64,000 nucleotides of DNA, taken from assembly GCA_029782135.1 (NCBI GenBank), contig JAKOVI010000073.1, forward strand, positions 1 through 64,000. Reading direction: 5' to 3'. Positions 26,040-39,180 of the stretch are shown here, piece by piece. The stretch is from Bacillota bacterium. GTDB lineage: Bacteria; Bacillota; UBA4882; UBA10575. Numbering within the stretch: position 1 is the stretch's first letter; the number at the start of each line of letters is the position of its first letter. The notes beneath the pieces are model-generated. The model saw only the letters and a program-made list of their open reading frames with translations. It had not been told where the DNA came from and searched no databases. Both the position numbers and the translations under genes were made by a program.

Positions 26040-29000
26040 TTGTTGGACGCCAACAATTTTGATGCGATAAAAATCGGGTTGGCTTCCCCCGAACAGATTA
26101 GAGCCTGGTCGAGCGGGGAAGTAAAAAAACCGGAAACGATCAACTACCGAACCCTCAAACCTGAACGGGAAGGGTTGTTCTGTGAAAAGATCTTCGGGCC
26201 ACAACGGGATTGGGAATGCCACTGCGGGAAGTACAAACGGGTTCGATACAAAGGGATTGTCTGTGACCGCTGCGGCGTCGAAGTGACCCGCTCCAAGGTC
26301 CGCCGGGAGCGCCTTGGCCATATCGAGCTGGCCGCCCCGGTCTCCCATATCTGGTACTTTAAAGGGATTCCCAGCCGGATGGGGCTCTTGCTCGACATGT
26401 CACCGCGCACGCTCGAAAAGATCCTGTATTTTGCGGCGTATGTTGTGATTACGCCGCCTCCCGATGAAAACAGTACCTTATCCAAGAAACAACTTTTGTC
26501 GGAGAGCGAGTACCGGGAAGCGCGTGAGAAGTACGGTGATACCTTCGAAGCAATGATGGGTGCCGAAGCGATTAAAAGGCTCCTTGAAGAGATCGACCTG
26601 GAGCAACTCGCGGCCGAACTGAAAAAAGAGATCAGAGAGGTGAGCGGTCAGCGTAAAGTCCGGGCGATCCGGCGCTTGGAGGTTGTCGAAGCCCTGCGCA
26701 AGTCAGGGAACCGGCCGGAGTGGATGATCCTTGATGTCATCCCGGTCATTCCGCCGGAACTCCGGCCGATGGTGCAGTTGGACGGGGGCAGGTTTGCCAC
26801 CTCCGACCTGAATGATTTATACCGGCGGGTGATTAACCGGAACAACCGGTTAAAGAGACTCCTGGAACTGGGCGCGCCTGATATTATTGTCCGCAATGAA
26901 AAACGGATGCTGCAGGAGGCGGTTGATGCCCTCCTCGACAACGGCCGCCGCGGCAGGCCGGTCACCGGCCCCGGGAACCGGGCGCTCAAGTCGCTCAGTG
27001 ATATGCTTAAGGGTAAACAAGGCCGGTTCCGCCAGAATCTCCTCGGAAAACGGGTGGACTACTCCGGGCGTTCGGTGATTGTTGTCGGCCCGGAATTAAA
27101 GATGCACCAGTGCGGTCTCCCGAAAGAGATGGCCTTGGAGCTCTTTAAGCCCTTCGTCATGAAAAAGCTGGTCGATCAGGGCTTTGTGCATAATATTAAA
27201 AGTGCCAAGCGGATGGTGGAGAAGGCCCGTCCCGAGGTCTGGGATGTCCTGGAAGAAGTGATCCGGGAGCATCCGGTCCTTCTCAACCGGGCACCGACGC
27301 TGCACCGCCTGGGGATCCAGGCCTTCGAACCGGTCCTGGTCGAAGGACGGGCGATTCAGCTCCATCCCCTTGTCTGTCCGGCATACAATGCCGACTTTGA
27401 CGGGGACCAGATGGCGGTGCACGTACCGCTCTCGACCGAAGCCCAGGCGGAAGCGCGTATTCTGATGCTTTCCTCGCATAATATCCTCTCGCCGGCCCAT
27501 GGCCGGCCGTTGGCGACGCCGAACCAGGACGTGATTGTCGGCTGTTACTACCTGACGATCATCCGGAAGGGCGCCCGCGGGGAAGGAAATTACTATTCTT
27601 CGCCGGACGAAGCGATCCTGGCCTATCATAACGGCTATCTTGACCTCCAGGCCAAGATCAAAGTACGGACCGACAAGGGGATTGTGGAGACGTCGGCCGG
27701 GCGCCTAATCTTTAAAGACAATATCAATGTAGCCGAGGATTTCATCGACGAGATGTTTGCCAAACTCGGCGACAAGGGAACAGGCCGGAAAGATTTGAAT
27801 CTAATCGTCTCCGAGATCTGCCGGCGGTACGGTACCCACCGGACGGCCGAACTCCTGGACCAGCTAAAACGGCTGGGATACCGGTTTGCCACACAATCCG
27901 GAACCACGATCTCGGTCTCCGATATTCAAACCCCGCCGGAGAAGAAAAAGATTATTGAGGAGACCGAAAAACTGGGAGACCAGATTGAACTGCAATACCG
28001 GCGCGGTTTGATTACCAGCGAGGAACGCTACCAGCGCTTCATTGACATCTGGGCGAAAGCGAAAGATGATGTCACCGCCGCAATGGTAAGAAATCTTGAT
28101 CCCTTTAACTCCGTTTCGATGATGTCCAACTCCGGGGCGCGTGGTAATGTCTCCCAGCTCTCGCAGCTCGCCGGGATGCGGGGCTTGATGTCCGATCCCT
28201 CCGGCCGGATTATCGACCTGCCGATTAAAGCGAACTTCCGTGAGGGACTGACGGTTTTGGAGTTCTTCATCTCGACGCACGGCGCCCGGAAGGGTCTGGC
28301 CGATACGGCGCTCCGGACGGCGGACTCGGGTTACTTGACCAGACGGTTGGTCGACGTTACCCAGGACGTGATTGTGCGGGAAGAGGACTGCGGGACGACC
28401 GAAGGAGTTACCCTGACCGCCATTACGAACGGAGAGGAAATGATCGAGACCCTTGAAGAGAGGATCATCGGGCGGTTCGCGGCCGAGGAGGTTGTTGATC
28501 CGCAGACCGGCGAGAAGATTGTCGGTTTCAATGAAGAGATTACGGAGACGATTGCCCGGCGGATCGTCGAGGCCGGGGTCGAAAAGGTCACCGTCCGTTC
28601 GGTCTTAACCTGCCGCACCCGCTACGGTGTCTGTGCGCAATGTTACGGCCGGAACCTGGCCACCGGACGGCGGGCGGATGTCGGCGAAGCGGTCGGAATT
28701 ATCGCCGCCCAGTCGATCGGCGAGCCGGGAACGCAGTTGACGATGAGAACCTTCCATACCGGTGGGGTGGCCGGAGAAGATATCACGCAGGGTCTCCCCC
28801 GGGTGGAAGAGCTGTTTGAAGCAAGGAAACCGAAAGGCCAGGCCATTATCTCCGAAATCAGCGGAACGGTTAAGGTGGTCGAGGTGAGAGGGGTCCGGCG
28901 GGTGAGCGTCATTTCCGACGATGGTGAGGAACGCTTCTACCAGATCCCCTACGGCGCCCGGCTCCGGGTCCGTGACGGGAAACGGGTGGAAGCCGGTGAC

Positions 29001-29561
29001 CAGCTGACCGAAGGGTCCGTCAACCCGCATGATATCCTGAAAATTAAGGGGATCCGCGGGGTCCAGATGTACCTGGTCCATGAAGTACAGGAAGTCTACC
29101 GTTCCCAAGGCGTCGAGATTAACGACAAACACATCGAAGTGGTCGTCCGGCAGATGCTGAGGAAACGGAAGGTTGAGCTTCCGGGCGATACCAACCTCTT
29201 GCCGGGGAGCCTCGTTGATCTGCAGGAACTGGAGGACGAAAACCGGCGCGTCGAAGAAGAGGGTGGAACCCCGGCGGTAGCCCGTCCGGTTCTGCTCGGG
29301 ATCACCAAGGCCTCGCTCGCAACCGAGAGTTTCCTCTCGGCGGCTTCCTTCCAGGAAACGACCCGCGTACTAACGGATGCGGCCATCAAAGGAAAACGCG
29401 ATCCGTTGCTCGGGTTGAAGGAGAATGTGATTATTGGTAAGTTGATCCCGGCCGGTACCGGGATGCCCAGGTACCGGGAGATCGCCATCGATCACCTCGA
29501 CGGGGAGCAGCAGAGCCAGTCCCCGGCGGCGGAAGAGTTGAGCGCGAGACCGGTCGGATAA
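26040..29561 (+). CDS. rpoC: RNA polymerase beta' subunit
   Basis: A 1173-residue beta' subunit. The N-terminal zinc ribbon (CHC then CDRC, about 60-81) is present. The catalytic [12 protein letters not shown] motif has magnesium-binding Asp at 452, 454 and 456. The bridge helix and trigger-loop regions ([13 protein letters not shown]) and the second zinc site ([13 protein letters not shown]) are intact. TTG 26040 follows GGGAGG by 9 nt. A strong terminator closes the rpoB-rpoC operon. Confidence 0.97.
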   Translation: MLDANNFDAIKIGLASPEQIRAWSSGEVKKPETINYRTLKPEREGLFCEKIFGPQRDWECHCGKYKRVRYKGIVCDRCGVEVTRSKVRRERLGHIELAAPVSHIWYFKGIPSRMGLLLDMSPRTLEKILYFAAYVVITPPPDENSTLSKKQLLSESEYREAREKYGDTFEAMMGAEAIKRLLEEIDLEQLAAELKKEIREVSGQRKVRAIRRLEVVEALRKSGNRPEWMILDVIPVIPPELRPMVQLDGGRFATSDLNDLYRRVINRNNRLKRLLELGAPDIIVRNEKRMLQEAVDALLDNGRRGRPVTGPGNRALKSLSDMLKGKQGRFRQNLLGKRVDYSGRSVIVVGPELKMHQCGLPKEMALELFKPFVMKKLVDQGFVHNIKSAKRMVEKARPEVWDVLEEVIREHPVLLNRAPTLHRLGIQAFEPVLVEGRAIQLHPLVCPAYNADFDGDQMAVHVPLSTEAQAEARILMLSSHNILSPAHGRPLATPNQDVIVGCYYLTIIRKGARGEGNYYSSPDEAILAYHNGYLDLQAKIKVRTDKGIVETSAGRLIFKDNINVAEDFIDEMFAKLGDKGTGRKDLNLIVSEICRRYGTHRTAELLDQLKRLGYRFATQSGTTISVSDIQTPPEKKKIIEETEKLGDQIELQYRRGLITSEERYQRFIDIWAKAKDDVTAAMVRNLDPFNSVSMMSNSGARGNVSQLSQLAGMRGLMSDPSGRIIDLPIKANFREGLTVLEFFISTHGARKGLADTALRTADSGYLTRRLVDVTQDVIVREEDCGTTEGVTLTAITNGEEMIETLEERIIGRFAAEEVVDPQTGEKIVGFNEEITETIARRIVEAGVEKVTVRSVLTCRTRYGVCAQCYGRNLATGRRADVGEAVGIIAAQSIGEPGTQLTMRTFHTGGVAGEDITQGLPRVEELFEARKPKGQAIISEISGTVKVVEVRGVRRVSVISDDGEERFYQIPYGARLRVRDGKRVEAGDQLTEGSVNPHDILKIKGIRGVQMYLVHEVQEVYRSQGVEINDKHIEVVVRQMLRKRKVELPGDTNLLPGSLVDLQELEDENRRVEEEGGTPAVARPVLLGITKASLATESFLSAASFQETTRVLTDAAIKGKRDPLLGLKENVIIGKLIPAGTGMPRYREIAIDHLDGEQQSQSPAAEELSARPVG

Positions 29562-29585
29562 GCAAGGGCGTCGGATAAGACAGGG

Positions 29586-29626
29586 AAAGCTGGAGCCGGC
29601 GTTGGGATTACCAGCTCCAGCTTTTT
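29586..29626 (+). terminator. intrinsic terminator of rpoB-rpoC
   Basis: An 11-bp perfect stem (29586-29596 with 29614-29624) runs into a T tract. Confidence 0.9.
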
Positions 29627-29738
29627 AATCTGTACTTGCGCCGGCCGAAGCAGGGGATAATAAACAAGGAGCAGGGAGACGGTCATCCTGTTTACACTGC
29701 TTTAATCTCAATCTTCGGTCATCCACTTAAGATTGTTA

Positions 29739-29767
29739 TTGACACCAAGAAAGTGAGATGTTAAACT
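29739..29767 (+). promoter_or_regulatory. promoter for rplGB-rpsL-rpsG-fusA-tuf
   Basis: Consensus TTGACA (29739-29744), a 17-nt spacer and TAAACT (29762-29767) lie 59 nt before rplGB. Confidence 0.55.
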
Positions 29768-29825
29768 TATAAAGTCTGGGTTTTTAGAGAATATTCTTTC
29801 ATGGAGTGGTAAGGAGAGAGGTTCG

Positions 29826-30107
29826 GTGGAAGAATCTAGCCCGGAAGTGAAGAACAGGGTGATTGGTTTAAAACAAACCCTGCGTGCAATTCAACAGGAT
29901 AGAGCCCATATTGTCTATCTGGCCAATGATGTGGATGAGCACATCAAGCGAAAAGTTCAACTGGCCAGCCGGGGAAAGAATGTGAAGATCATCGTGACCC
30001 GGGTGGGCAGAAAAGAGTTGGGTCAGATCTGCCGGATCGATGTCAGCGCCGCAGTAGTGGCGCTGGTCCGAGATAAGGAAGGAGGTGGAGTAAGTGCCAA
30101 CAATTAA
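29826..30107 (+). CDS. rplGB: L7Ae-family kink-turn RNA-binding protein (YbxF-like)
   Basis: A 93-residue L7Ae-like protein. The fold shows in [16 protein letters not shown] and [18 protein letters not shown]. In Firmicutes YbxF binds kink-turn RNA and sits before rpsL, as here. The last 14 nt overlap rpsL, so translation is probably coupled. The GTG start has GGAGAGAGG upstream. Confidence 0.88.
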   Translation: MEESSPEVKNRVIGLKQTLRAIQQDRAHIVYLANDVDEHIKRKVQLASRGKNVKIIVTRVGRKELGQICRIDVSAAVVALVRDKEGGGVSANN

Positions 30108-30528
30108 TCAACTGGTGCGCAAAGGACGAAAGAAAGTTACACAGAAGAGTTCCGCTCCTGCACTACTCTGGTCTTATAATAATAAGAAAGAGGATATGTA
30201 TGAAACGGCCAAGGGTAGCCCACAAAAACGCGGAGTATGTACCAGGGTTTCAACTGTAACGCCGAAAAAGCCTAACTCAGCATTGCGGAAAGTGGCGAGG
30301 GTTCGTTTGTCGAACCGTATGGAAGTTACCGCATATATCCCGGGCGAAGGGCATAATCTGCAGGAACACTCCGTGGTTCTGATCAGAGGGGGACGTGTGA
30401 AGGATTTGCCGGGCGTCCGTTATCATATTATTCGTGGTACATTGGATACCGCGGGCGTACAAGATCGCAAACAGGGCAGATCGAAGTACGGCGCCAAACG
30501 CCCGAAAACTGCGACTGCGAAAAAGTAA
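30094..30528 (+). CDS. rpsL: 30S ribosomal protein S12 (uS12)
   Basis: A 144-residue S12 at the decoding centre. The streptomycin-related [16 protein letters not shown] and [13 protein letters not shown] segments are intact. The GTG start follows GGAGGTGG and lies inside the end of rplGB. Confidence 0.97.
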   Translation: MPTINQLVRKGRKKVTQKSSAPALLWSYNNKKEDMYETAKGSPQKRGVCTRVSTVTPKKPNSALRKVARVRLSNRMEVTAYIPGEGHNLQEHSVVLIRGGRVKDLPGVRYHIIRGTLDTAGVQDRKQGRSKYGAKRPKTATAKK

Positions 30529-30540
30529 GGAGGGTTAAAC

Positions 30541-31011
30541 TTGCCACGACGGGGAGCAGTACCCAAGCGGGTGATTATTCCCGATCCGATCTATAACGAT
30601 CCGATGGTGACGCAGTTTATTAATAAAATCACCTATTCGGGAAAACGGGGATTGGGTGAGAAGATATTTTACCAGGCACTCGATCTGGTGAAAGAAAAGA
30701 CCGGGAAAGATCCCTTGGAAGTATTCCAAGAGGCAATGAAGAATGTCATGCCGGTCTTAGAAGTAAGGCCGCGCCGGGTGGGGGGCGCTACCTATCAGGT
30801 GCCAATGGAAGTCCGGCCGGAGCGCCGCGTTTCGTTAGCGATGCGCTGGATTATTGGCAGTGCGCGGGCGCGGGCGGAACGGACGATGAAAGAGAAACTG
30901 GCGGCCGAATTAATCGACGCCGCGAATAATGTTGGTGCTTCCATTAAGAAGAAAGAAGATACCCACCGGATGGCGGAAGCCAACAAGGCATTTGCCCATT
31001 ACCGTTGGTAA
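30541..31011 (+). CDS. rpsG: 30S ribosomal protein S7 (uS7)
   Basis: A 156-residue S7, the primary assembly protein of the 30S head. It begins PRRGAVPKR and has the conserved [12 protein letters not shown] region. The TTG start is preceded by AAGGAGG. It follows rpsL after 12 nt in the str operon. Confidence 0.97.
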   Translation: MPRRGAVPKRVIIPDPIYNDPMVTQFINKITYSGKRGLGEKIFYQALDLVKEKTGKDPLEVFQEAMKNVMPVLEVRPRRVGGATYQVPMEVRPERRVSLAMRWIIGSARARAERTMKEKLAAELIDAANNVGASIKKKEDTHRMAEANKAFAHYRW

Positions 31012-31053
31012 CAGCAAGTGTTTGACTCTGGGAAAACGGTTGGAGGTTATTTA

Positions 31054-33120
31054 GTGAGCAGGGATTTTCAGATCGCACAAATTAGAAATATTGGTATCAT
31101 GGCCCATATTGATGCGGGGAAAACTACCACCACGGAGCGGATTCTTTTTTACACCGGCCGGGTGCACCGGATGGGTGAAGTACATGAGGGATCCGCCACC
31201 ATGGACTGGATGATCCAGGAGCAGGAGCGGGGGATTACCATTACCTCCGCAGCGACCACCGCTATGTGGAAAAATTGCCAAATCAACATTATCGACACGC
31301 CCGGGCACGTGGACTTTACTGTCGAGGTGGAACGTTCGCTCCGGGTGCTTGACGGTGCCGTGGCGGTTTTCTGTGCGGTGGGCGGAGTGGAACCCCAATC
31401 CGAGACGGTTTGGCGACAAGCCGACAAGTACCACGTTCCCCGGATCGCCTTTGTGAACAAAATGGACCGCGTGGGCGCTGACTTTTTCCGGGTGGTCGGG
31501 ATGATCCGGAGCAAACTGGGGGCGAATCCCGTTCCGATTCAGATCCCGGTCGGCGTCGAAGATAAATTCCGCGGTGTCGTCGACCTGATTGAGGAGAAAG
31601 CAATTATCTACGTGGATGATTTAGGCACAAAAAGCGAGGAGCAGGCGATTCCGGCGGATGTTCAGGATCAGGTGGAGGAATACCGGAACAAACTACTGGA
31701 AAGTTTGGCGGAATTTGATGAAGCAATTATGGAAAAATACCTGGAGGGTGAGAAGATTACCCCCGAGGAGATCCGGGCATCACTCCGCAAGGCAGTCATC
31801 GCCTCCAAGATAACACCGGTTCTGTGCGGTTCCGCCTTCAAAAACAAAGGAATCCAGCCCTTATTGGATGCGGTCGTTTATTACCTGCCGTCACCGCTCG
31901 ACCTGCCACCGGTCCCGGGGATTGATCCGCGTACCAAAGATGAGATCTTCCGTAAGCCGGCCGGCGATGAACCATTTTCGGCCTTGGCCTTTAAGGTGAT
32001 GACCGATCCGTATGTCGGTAAACTGGTTTTCTTCCGGGTTTATTCCGGAGAATTAAAAGTCGGTTCCTATATTTATAACTCCAGTAAAGACCGGCGTGAA
32101 CGGGTCGGCCGGATCTTGCGGATGCATGCCAACCACCGTGAAGAGGTCACTTCGGTGGCGACCGGCAGCATCGCGGCGGCGGTCGGCTGGAAAGAGACTT
32201 CGACCGGGGATACCCTGTGCAGTGAAGACCATCCGATCCTCTTGGAAGCGATGGAATTTCCGGAGCCGGTGATCTCGGTCGCGATTGAGCCGAAGACCAA
32301 GGCGGATCAAGATAAACTCGGCCTCTCCCTCATTAAACTCGCCGAAGAGGATCCGACCTTCCAGGTACGGACCGATCCGGAAACCGGACAGACGATCATC
32401 TCCGGAATGGGCGAATTACATTTAGAGATCATTACCGACCGTCTGATCCGGGAGTTCAAAGTCGCCGCCAACATCGGTAAGCCGCAGGTTGCGTACAGAG
32501 AGACGATCCGGCGGACGGTGAAGGCGGAAGGGAAATTTGTCCGGCAGAGCGGCGGGCGCGGCCAATACGGCCATGTCTGGCTTGAACTGGCCCCGAACCA
32601 ACCGGGTGGCGGGTTTGTCTTCGAAAACAAGATCGTCGGCGGCGTGGTACCGAAAGAGTACATTCCGGCAGTGGAAGCCGGGGTGAAAGAGGCGATGGCC
32701 AACGGTGTCCTAGCCGGCTATCCGGTGGTCGATGTGGTGGTAACCTTGTTTGACGGTTCTTATCATGAAGTGGACTCTTCCGAGATGGCGTTCAAGATTG
32801 CCGCTTCGATGGGATTTAAAGAAGGTTGCCAGAAAGCGGATCCGGTCTTGCTTGAACCGGTCATGAAGATTGAAATCGTCACCCCTGAGGAGTATCTCGG
32901 CGATATCCTGGGTGACTTTAACGCACGGCGGGGCAGGGTTGAGGGCATGGAAACAAGAGCCGGCGCCCAGGTGATTCGCGGGTTTGTTCCCATGGCGCAG
33001 ATGTTTGGTTATGCGACGACGTTGCGCTCCCTCTCCCAGGGCCGGGCGATTTATACAATTTACTTCTCACATTATGAAGAGGTTCCGGCCAGTTTGGCCA
33101 AAGAGATTATCGCGCACTAA
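31054..33120 (+). CDS. fusA: elongation factor G
   Basis: A 688-residue translocation GTPase. G1 AHIDAGKT, G3 DTPGH and G4 NKMD are present, followed by domains II-V with the conserved [13 protein letters not shown] and [11 protein letters not shown] segments. GTG 31054 is chosen over an upstream GTG at 31018 because GGAGGTT lies 6 nt before it and the protein then begins [14 protein letters not shown]. It precedes tuf copy 2 in the str operon. Confidence 0.97.
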   Translation: MSRDFQIAQIRNIGIMAHIDAGKTTTTERILFYTGRVHRMGEVHEGSATMDWMIQEQERGITITSAATTAMWKNCQINIIDTPGHVDFTVEVERSLRVLDGAVAVFCAVGGVEPQSETVWRQADKYHVPRIAFVNKMDRVGADFFRVVGMIRSKLGANPVPIQIPVGVEDKFRGVVDLIEEKAIIYVDDLGTKSEEQAIPADVQDQVEEYRNKLLESLAEFDEAIMEKYLEGEKITPEEIRASLRKAVIASKITPVLCGSAFKNKGIQPLLDAVVYYLPSPLDLPPVPGIDPRTKDEIFRKPAGDEPFSALAFKVMTDPYVGKLVFFRVYSGELKVGSYIYNSSKDRRERVGRILRMHANHREEVTSVATGSIAAAVGWKETSTGDTLCSEDHPILLEAMEFPEPVISVAIEPKTKADQDKLGLSLIKLAEEDPTFQVRTDPETGQTIISGMGELHLEIITDRLIREFKVAANIGKPQVAYRETIRRTVKAEGKFVRQSGGRGQYGHVWLELAPNQPGGGFVFENKIVGGVVPKEYIPAVEAGVKEAMANGVLAGYPVVDVVVTLFDGSYHEVDSSEMAFKIAASMGFKEGCQKADPVLLEPVMKIEIVTPEEYLGDILGDFNARRGRVEGMETRAGAQVIRGFVPMAQMFGYATTLRSLSQGRAIYTIYFSHYEEVPASLAKEIIAH

Positions 33121-33132
33121 CTTGAACGGCCG

Positions 33133-33150
33133 GCTGCTGTTTACAGCAGT
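33133..33150 (+). promoter_or_regulatory. small hairpin between fusA and tuf copy 2
   Basis: CTGCTG (33134-33139) and CAGCAG (33144-33149) form a tight hairpin with a TTTA loop, closed by a G-T pair. No T-run follows, so it is not a terminator. It may stabilise processed ends or tune expression. This leader shares nothing obvious with the leader of tuf copy 1. Confidence 0.4.
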
Positions 33151-33232
33151 ACACCCCTTGCGAAAGAAAATTCTTTATAATAATTGTCAAATTATCAAAA
33201 ACGATCACTAAAAGGATTGAGGAGGATTAAAA

Positions 33233-34435
<1,203 letters not shown>

Positions 34436-34450
34436 GGAATGAGGGGGAAA

Positions 34451-34473
34451 GGCGTGCAGCTTGCCTGCACGCC
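34451..34473 (+). promoter_or_regulatory. stable hairpin between tuf copy 2 and rpsJ
   Basis: GGCGTGCAG (34451-34459) pairs perfectly with CTGCACGCC (34465-34473) around CTTGC. The tail is CCCTAAGATTTTAG, which is poor for intrinsic termination. It may partly terminate or protect the mRNA at the str/S10 boundary. Confidence 0.5.
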
Positions 34474-34534
34474 CCCTAAGATTTTAGTAAAGGCTGACGA
34501 AAAACCGAAGTCTCCAGTTTAAGGAGGGACGATA

Positions 34535-34843
34535 ATGGCCAATCAAAAGATCAGAATCCGTTTGAAAGCTTTTGACCACCGGATCCTGGATCAATCAGCA
34601 GAGAAAATAGTCGAGACGGCGAAGCGGACGGGGGCTGTGGTTTCCGGGCCCATTCCCTTACCGACCGAAAAAAGTATCTATACGGTTTTACGCTCCGTCC
34701 ATATCGATAAGGACTCCCGTGAACAGTTTGAAATGCGTACTCATAAACGGCTGATCGATATTTTAGAACCCAGTTCCAAGACGGTCGACGCGCTCATGCG
34801 TCTGGATCTACCCGCCGGGGTTGATATCGAAATCAAGCTCTAA
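34535..34843 (+). CDS. rpsJ: 30S ribosomal protein S10 (uS10)
   Basis: A 102-residue S10, also known as NusE, a component of antitermination complexes. The conserved [14 protein letters not shown] and [13 protein letters not shown] segments are present. It opens the S10 operon, preceded by AAGGAGGG. Confidence 0.97.
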   Translation: MANQKIRIRLKAFDHRILDQSAEKIVETAKRTGAVVSGPIPLPTEKSIYTVLRSVHIDKDSREQFEMRTHKRLIDILEPSSKTVDALMRLDLPAGVDIEIKL

Positions 34844-34914
34844 GCTTGTTGAGATCTTAAATCAGCTTTTTCAGACATCTAAATTTTCTTGTTTTAGGTT
34901 AGGAGGTGACTCGG

Positions 34915-35553
34915 TTGGCCAAGGGAATTCTAGGGAAGAAGATCGGAATGACGCAGGTTTTCAGCTCCGAAGGCCATCTGATTCCTGTTACCGTTGTTGA
35001 AGCCGGGCCATGCATGGTCGTGCAAAAGAAGACCGAGGAGAAAGAAGGATATTCTGCGATCCAACTGGGTTTTGAGGAAAAGAAAGTAAAGCTTGTCAAT
35101 AAGCCTTTAAAAGGGCATTTTGCCAAAGCGGGGGTTAAACCCTTACGTTTTGTTCGCGAGATCAGGATCTCTCCGGAAGAGTGCCAGCAGTATGAGGTCG
35201 GACAGACGGTGACGGTTGAGCTGTTTAAAGAGGGCGAAATCGTCAATGTAACCGGAACGGCCAAAGGTAAAGGGTTCACCGGGACGATCAAAAGATATAA
35301 CGGTCACCGTGGACCGATGCGGCATGGTTCGAAATACCACCGGGGCCCCGGTTCGTTGGGACCGACCGATCCGGCGCGGGTCTTCAAAGGCCATCCGTTG
35401 CCCGGACGGGAAGGCGGCCACCAGGTAACGGTGCGCGGGTTGACGGTTGTGAAAGTTGATCCGGAGAACAACCTGCTCCTGATCAAAGGGGCAGTTCCAG
35501 GAAGAAACGGCGCCTATGTGGTAGTTAAAGGAGCCTATCAGCAAAGCAGTTAA
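34915..35553 (+). CDS. rplC: 50S ribosomal protein L3 (uL3)
   Basis: A 212-residue L3, an early assembly protein near the peptidyl-transferase centre. It begins [15 protein letters not shown]. The central [20 protein letters not shown] loop is intact. TTG 34915 has AGGAGGTGA about 5 nt upstream; a GTG at 34906 overlaps that site and is rejected. Confidence 0.96.
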   Translation: MAKGILGKKIGMTQVFSSEGHLIPVTVVEAGPCMVVQKKTEEKEGYSAIQLGFEEKKVKLVNKPLKGHFAKAGVKPLRFVREIRISPEECQQYEVGQTVTVELFKEGEIVNVTGTAKGKGFTGTIKRYNGHRGPMRHGSKYHRGPGSLGPTDPARVFKGHPLPGREGGHQVTVRGLTVVKVDPENNLLLIKGAVPGRNGAYVVVKGAYQQSS

Positions 35554-35586
35554 GGTTGAAGATGTGAGCAGGAGAGGAGGATTGGA

Positions 35587-36213
35587 ATGCCGACATTACC
35601 CGTATACAACATGGACGGAAAAACAGTTGGGGAGATTACCCTGGCTGATTCGGTCTTTAATGTAAAGATAAACTCGTCCCTCCTTCACCAGGCGGTGGTG
35701 ATGCAACTGGCGTCCAGACGGCAAGGCACCGCGAAGGCGAAAACCAGAAGTGAAGTGAGGGGCGGCGGCGCGAAACCCTGGCGGCAAAAAGGAACCGGCC
35801 GGGCCCGTCATGGCAGTAGGCGCTCCCCGATTTGGACTGGAGGTGGCGTGGTTTTCCCACCGGTCCCGCGGAGCTACGGTTTCCGGATGCCAAAAAAAGC
35901 ATGGCGGCTGGCGCTCAAATCGGCGTTGGCTGACAAGGTACAGAACGGGAAACTGATTGTCCTTGAAGATTTACAGTTCCCGGAACCAAAAACCAAAGCC
36001 GCCCTCGGCGTCTTGACCAACTTAAAGGTCGTCGACGGGAAGACCCTGATTGTGCTGGCTGAGAAGAACGAAATCATCAGCAAATCAACGCGTAACCTTC
36101 CCGGAGTGATGACCCTGACCGCCGAAGGCCTCAATGTCTACGATATATTATTCCATGACCACCTGGTGATCACGAAGGATGCGGTGGGCAAGGTTGAGGA
36201 GGCGTTGGCCTGA
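35587..36213 (+). CDS. rplD: 50S ribosomal protein L4 (uL4)
   Basis: A 208-residue L4 lining the exit tunnel. The extended basic loop contains GGGAKPWRQKGTGRARHGS. The stop overlaps the rplW start by one base (TGATG), so the pair is translationally coupled. L4 controls the S10 operon in gamma-proteobacteria; that is not established here. Confidence 0.97.
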   Translation: MPTLPVYNMDGKTVGEITLADSVFNVKINSSLLHQAVVMQLASRRQGTAKAKTRSEVRGGGAKPWRQKGTGRARHGSRRSPIWTGGGVVFPPVPRSYGFRMPKKAWRLALKSALADKVQNGKLIVLEDLQFPEPKTKAALGVLTNLKVVDGKTLIVLAEKNEIISKSTRNLPGVMTLTAEGLNVYDILFHDHLVITKDAVGKVEEALA

Positions 36214-36497
36214 TGGATGCGCACGAGATCATTAAAAAACCAGTTGTTACGGAGAAAAGCACCCGCCTGCTGGAGATGAATAAATACTGCTTCATGGTGG
36301 ACCGGCGGGCCAGCAAGATTCAGATTAAACAAGCGATCGAAGAGCTTTTCAAGGTTAAAGTGAAAGATGTCAATACAATGAGGGTCTTAGGGAAGATCAA
36401 AAGAATGGGTAAGCACGAGGGACGGCGGCCGAGCTGGAAGAAGGCCGTAGTGACTCTGGAACCCGGAAACAGGATCGAATTCTTTGAAGGTGTTTAA
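36213..36497 (+). CDS. rplW: 50S ribosomal protein L23 (uL23)
   Basis: A 94-residue L23 at the tunnel exit, a docking point for SRP and trigger factor. It has IIKKPVVTEKS at the N-terminus and KVKDVNTMRVLGK in the middle. The start overlaps the rplD stop. Confidence 0.97.
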   Translation: MDAHEIIKKPVVTEKSTRLLEMNKYCFMVDRRASKIQIKQAIEELFKVKVKDVNTMRVLGKIKRMGKHEGRRPSWKKAVVTLEPGNRIEFFEGV

Positions 36498-36528
36498 TCC
36501 CTATTTTGCGGTAAAGGAGGTATAAGTA

Positions 36529-37350
36529 GTGGCTGTTAAAAAATATAAGCCAACATCTTCCGGTCGTCGTTTTGTCTCCGTATCCTCCTTTGAAGAGATT
36601 ACCAAGACTAAGCCGGAAAAATCATTGCTTGAACCATTAAAGAAAAGCGGTGGCCGGAATGCGACCGGTCGGATTACCGTCCGCCACCGGGGCGGCGGCC
36701 ATAAGCGGATGTACCGGCTGATCGATTTTAAGCGCGACAAATTCGGTATTCCCGCCAAAGTGGCGGCGATTGAATATGATCCGAACAGAACGGCGCGGAT
36801 CGCCTTATTACATTATGTTGACGGCGAGAAACGGTATATTATTGCTCCAGATGGTTTGGAAGTCGGCGAAACGGTGGTTTCCGGTCCGGATGCCGATATC
36901 AAGGTCGGGAATGCTTTACCGCTGGCGAATATCCCGGTCGGTACGATCATTCATAACCTGGAATTGGTACGCGGCGCCGGGGGACAGTTAGTAAAGAGCG
37001 CCGGCAGCCGGGCCCAACTGATGGCGAAAGAAGGAGATTACGCGCATGTCCGTTTACCATCGGGCGAGGTCCGTTTAATCCGCCTGGAATGCATGGCGAC
37101 GATTGGCCAGGTCGGAAATCTTGAACACGAAAACATTACGATTGGGAAAGCCGGCCGGAAACGCTGGCTCGGGTTCCGTCCTTCCGTCCGGGGTGTGGTT
37201 ATGAACCCGGTCGACCACCCGCATGGCGGTGGTGAAGGCCGTTCACCGATTGGCCGGGCTCCGACGACGCCGTGGGGTAAACCGGCGCTCGGACACCGCA
37301 CACGGAAGAAGAAACCGTCTGACCGGTTAATCATTAAACGCAGGGCTTAA
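36529..37350 (+). CDS. rplB: 50S ribosomal protein L2 (uL2)
   Basis: A 273-residue L2, needed for subunit association and peptidyl transfer. [20 protein letters not shown]-like and [15 protein letters not shown] motifs are intact, including the conserved His in the latter. The GTG start follows AAGGAGG. Confidence 0.97.
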   Translation: MAVKKYKPTSSGRRFVSVSSFEEITKTKPEKSLLEPLKKSGGRNATGRITVRHRGGGHKRMYRLIDFKRDKFGIPAKVAAIEYDPNRTARIALLHYVDGEKRYIIAPDGLEVGETVVSGPDADIKVGNALPLANIPVGTIIHNLELVRGAGGQLVKSAGSRAQLMAKEGDYAHVRLPSGEVRLIRLECMATIGQVGNLEHENITIGKAGRKRWLGFRPSVRGVVMNPVDHPHGGGEGRSPIGRAPTTPWGKPALGHRTRKKKPSDRLIIKRRA

Positions 37351-37370
37351 GGCGGAAGGGAGGAAAGAAC

Positions 37371-37661
37371 ATGGCACGTTCACTGAAGAAAGGACCATTT
37401 GTCGACGAGCATTTGATCAAGAAGATTGAGGCGATGAACAAAGCGGGCGAAAAAAAGGTGATCAAAACCTGGTCCCGCCGGTCGACAATCTTTCCAGAGA
37501 TGGTCGGGCATACGTTAGCCATTCATGACGGCCGTAAGCATGTACCCATCTATATCACCGAAGAGATGGTTGGGCATAAATTGGGAGAGTTTGTTCCAAC
37601 CCGGTTGTTCCGGGGCCATAGCGGCGGGGGCCGCACGGAAAAGAGCTCCGGTGCGAAATAA
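37371..37661 (+). CDS. rpsS: 30S ribosomal protein S19 (uS19)
   Basis: A 96-residue S19 with [13 protein letters not shown] at the start and the conserved [16 protein letters not shown] segment. It binds S13 in the 30S head. It lies 20 nt after rplB with GGGAGG upstream. Confidence 0.97.
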   Translation: MARSLKKGPFVDEHLIKKIEAMNKAGEKKVIKTWSRRSTIFPEMVGHTLAIHDGRKHVPIYITEEMVGHKLGEFVPTRLFRGHSGGGRTEKSSGAK

Positions 37662-37742
37662 GGACTTGTGGAAGCAATAGATGTTAAGTAAAGAAAGATG
37701 AATTTGCGGATTCGTCGTATGCAACGAGGGGAGGCGAGTCAA

Positions 37743-38081
37743 ATGGAAGCCAAAGCAGTAGCCCGCTACGTGCGCATTGCTCCGCGGAAAGTCCGCCAGG
37801 TTGCGGATGAGATCCGGGGTAAACACGTTGACGAAGCGGTTAATATTTTGAAGTTTACACCGCGGTCTGCCGCCGGGGTCTTGCTGAAGGTGCTCAATTC
37901 AGCGATCGCCAATGCGGAGAATAATCACGATATGAACCGCGGGAATTTGGTGGTCAGTAAAGCCTTTGTCGATCAAGGTCCTAGCTTTAAAAGGTTCCGG
38001 GCCCGCGCGCAAGGCCGTGCGGCTGCGATTCTGAAAAGAACAAGCCATATCACAATCGTCGTCGAGGAAAAGGAGGGCTGA
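37743..38081 (+). CDS. rplV: 50S ribosomal protein L22 (uL22)
   Basis: A 112-residue L22 lining the exit tunnel. It begins [21 protein letters not shown] and ends with [22 protein letters not shown] 37743 follows GGGGAGG by 6 nt and gives the normal length; an in-frame ATG at 37698 would add 15 atypical residues. Confidence 0.96.
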   Translation: MEAKAVARYVRIAPRKVRQVADEIRGKHVDEAVNILKFTPRSAAGVLLKVLNSAIANAENNHDMNRGNLVVSKAFVDQGPSFKRFRARAQGRAAAILKRTSHITIVVEEKEG

Positions 38082-38085
38082 GATA

Positions 38086-38745
38086 ATGGGGCAGAAGGTT
38101 CATCCGGTAGGTCTTCGGGTTGGCATCATCCGCGACTGGGAAGGCCGTTGGTTTGCGGAGAAAGACTATGCCACCCTTCTGCATGAGGATCTGAAGATCC
38201 GCCGGTTTATTAAGACGAAACTATACAATGCCGGGGTTGCCCGGATTGAGATTGAACGGGCGGCGAATCGGGTGAAAGTCACGATCCATACTGCCCGGCC
38301 GGGGATGGTCATCGGCCGCGGCGGTAATGAAATCGAGGAACTCCGCAAAAGCCTGGAAAAGTTGACTGATAAAAAGGTCTCATTGAATATTGCCGAGGTG
38401 AAAGTGCCCGAACTCAATGCGCAGTTGGTGGCGGAAAACATCTGCTTCCAGCTGGAACGGAGAAGTTCCTACCGCCGGGCAATGAAGCAGGCGATCCAGC
38501 GGATTATGAAACTGGGCGCGCTGGGGGTCAAAATCCGCTGCAGCGGACGGCTCATGGGCGCCGAAATTGCCCGTTCGGAAGGATACAGTGAAGGGAAAGT
38601 ACCCTTGCACACCTTACGCGCCGATATCGATTATGGCTTTGCCGAAGCGAACACCACCTACGGCAAGATCGGCGTCAAAGTATGGATTAATAAAGGCGAG
38701 GTTTTACCGGAAAAAAAGACAGCTCAAAGCGGGGGGGGAGAGTAA
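38086..38745 (+). CDS. rpsC: 30S ribosomal protein S3 (uS3)
   Basis: A 219-residue S3 at the mRNA entry channel. The KH domain with [16 protein letters not shown] is intact, as is the C-terminal [12 protein letters not shown] region. The stop is directly followed by the rplP ATG. Confidence 0.97.
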   Translation: MGQKVHPVGLRVGIIRDWEGRWFAEKDYATLLHEDLKIRRFIKTKLYNAGVARIEIERAANRVKVTIHTARPGMVIGRGGNEIEELRKSLEKLTDKKVSLNIAEVKVPELNAQLVAENICFQLERRSSYRRAMKQAIQRIMKLGALGVKIRCSGRLMGAEIARSEGYSEGKVPLHTLRADIDYGFAEANTTYGKIGVKVWINKGEVLPEKKTAQSGGGE

Positions 38746-39180
38746 ATGCTGGTTCCGAAGAGAGTCAAGCACCGTAAAGTGCAGCGTGGCCGGATGAAAG
38801 GAATGGCCCACCGCGGTTCCCAGCTGACCCTGGGTGAATTTGGGCTGCAGGCTGTTGAGCCAGGCTGGATCACCAATGTACAGATTGAGGCCGCCCGTGT
38901 GGCGTTGACCAGGCATTTACGGAGAGGCGGTAAAGTTTGGATTAAGATCTTCCCCGATAAACCGGTGACGGCCAAACCGGCGGAAACGCGGATGGGAAGC
39001 GGGAAAGGTACCCCCGAATACTGGGTCGCGGTCGTCAAACCGGGGCGGATTATGTTTGAAGTGACCGGGGTTGAGGAAGAGTTGGCCCGGGAAGCTCTCC
39101 GGTTGGCCGGGCATAAATTACCGATTAAAACCAAGTTTATAAAACGCGAGGAAGCGGGTGGTGAGTCCAATGAAAGCTGA
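38746..39180 (+). CDS. rplP: 50S ribosomal protein L16 (uL16)
   Basis: A 144-residue L16 near the A site. It has [17 protein letters not shown] at the start, [18 protein letters not shown] and [17 protein letters not shown]. Its ATG abuts the rpsC stop, with GGGGGGGAG upstream. Its end overlaps the rpmC start. Confidence 0.97.
   Translation: MLVPKRVKHRKVQRGRMKGMAHRGSQLTLGEFGLQAVEPGWITNVQIEAARVALTRHLRRGGKVWIKIFPDKPVTAKPAETRMGSGKGTPEYWVAVVKPGRIMFEVTGVEEELAREALRLAGHKLPIKTKFIKREEAGGESNES

Noticed and set aside
33176-33181. TATAAT between fusA and tuf copy 2 as a tuf promoter
   Set aside because: No -35 box at suitable distance and no extended -10; tuf is probably read from the str operon.
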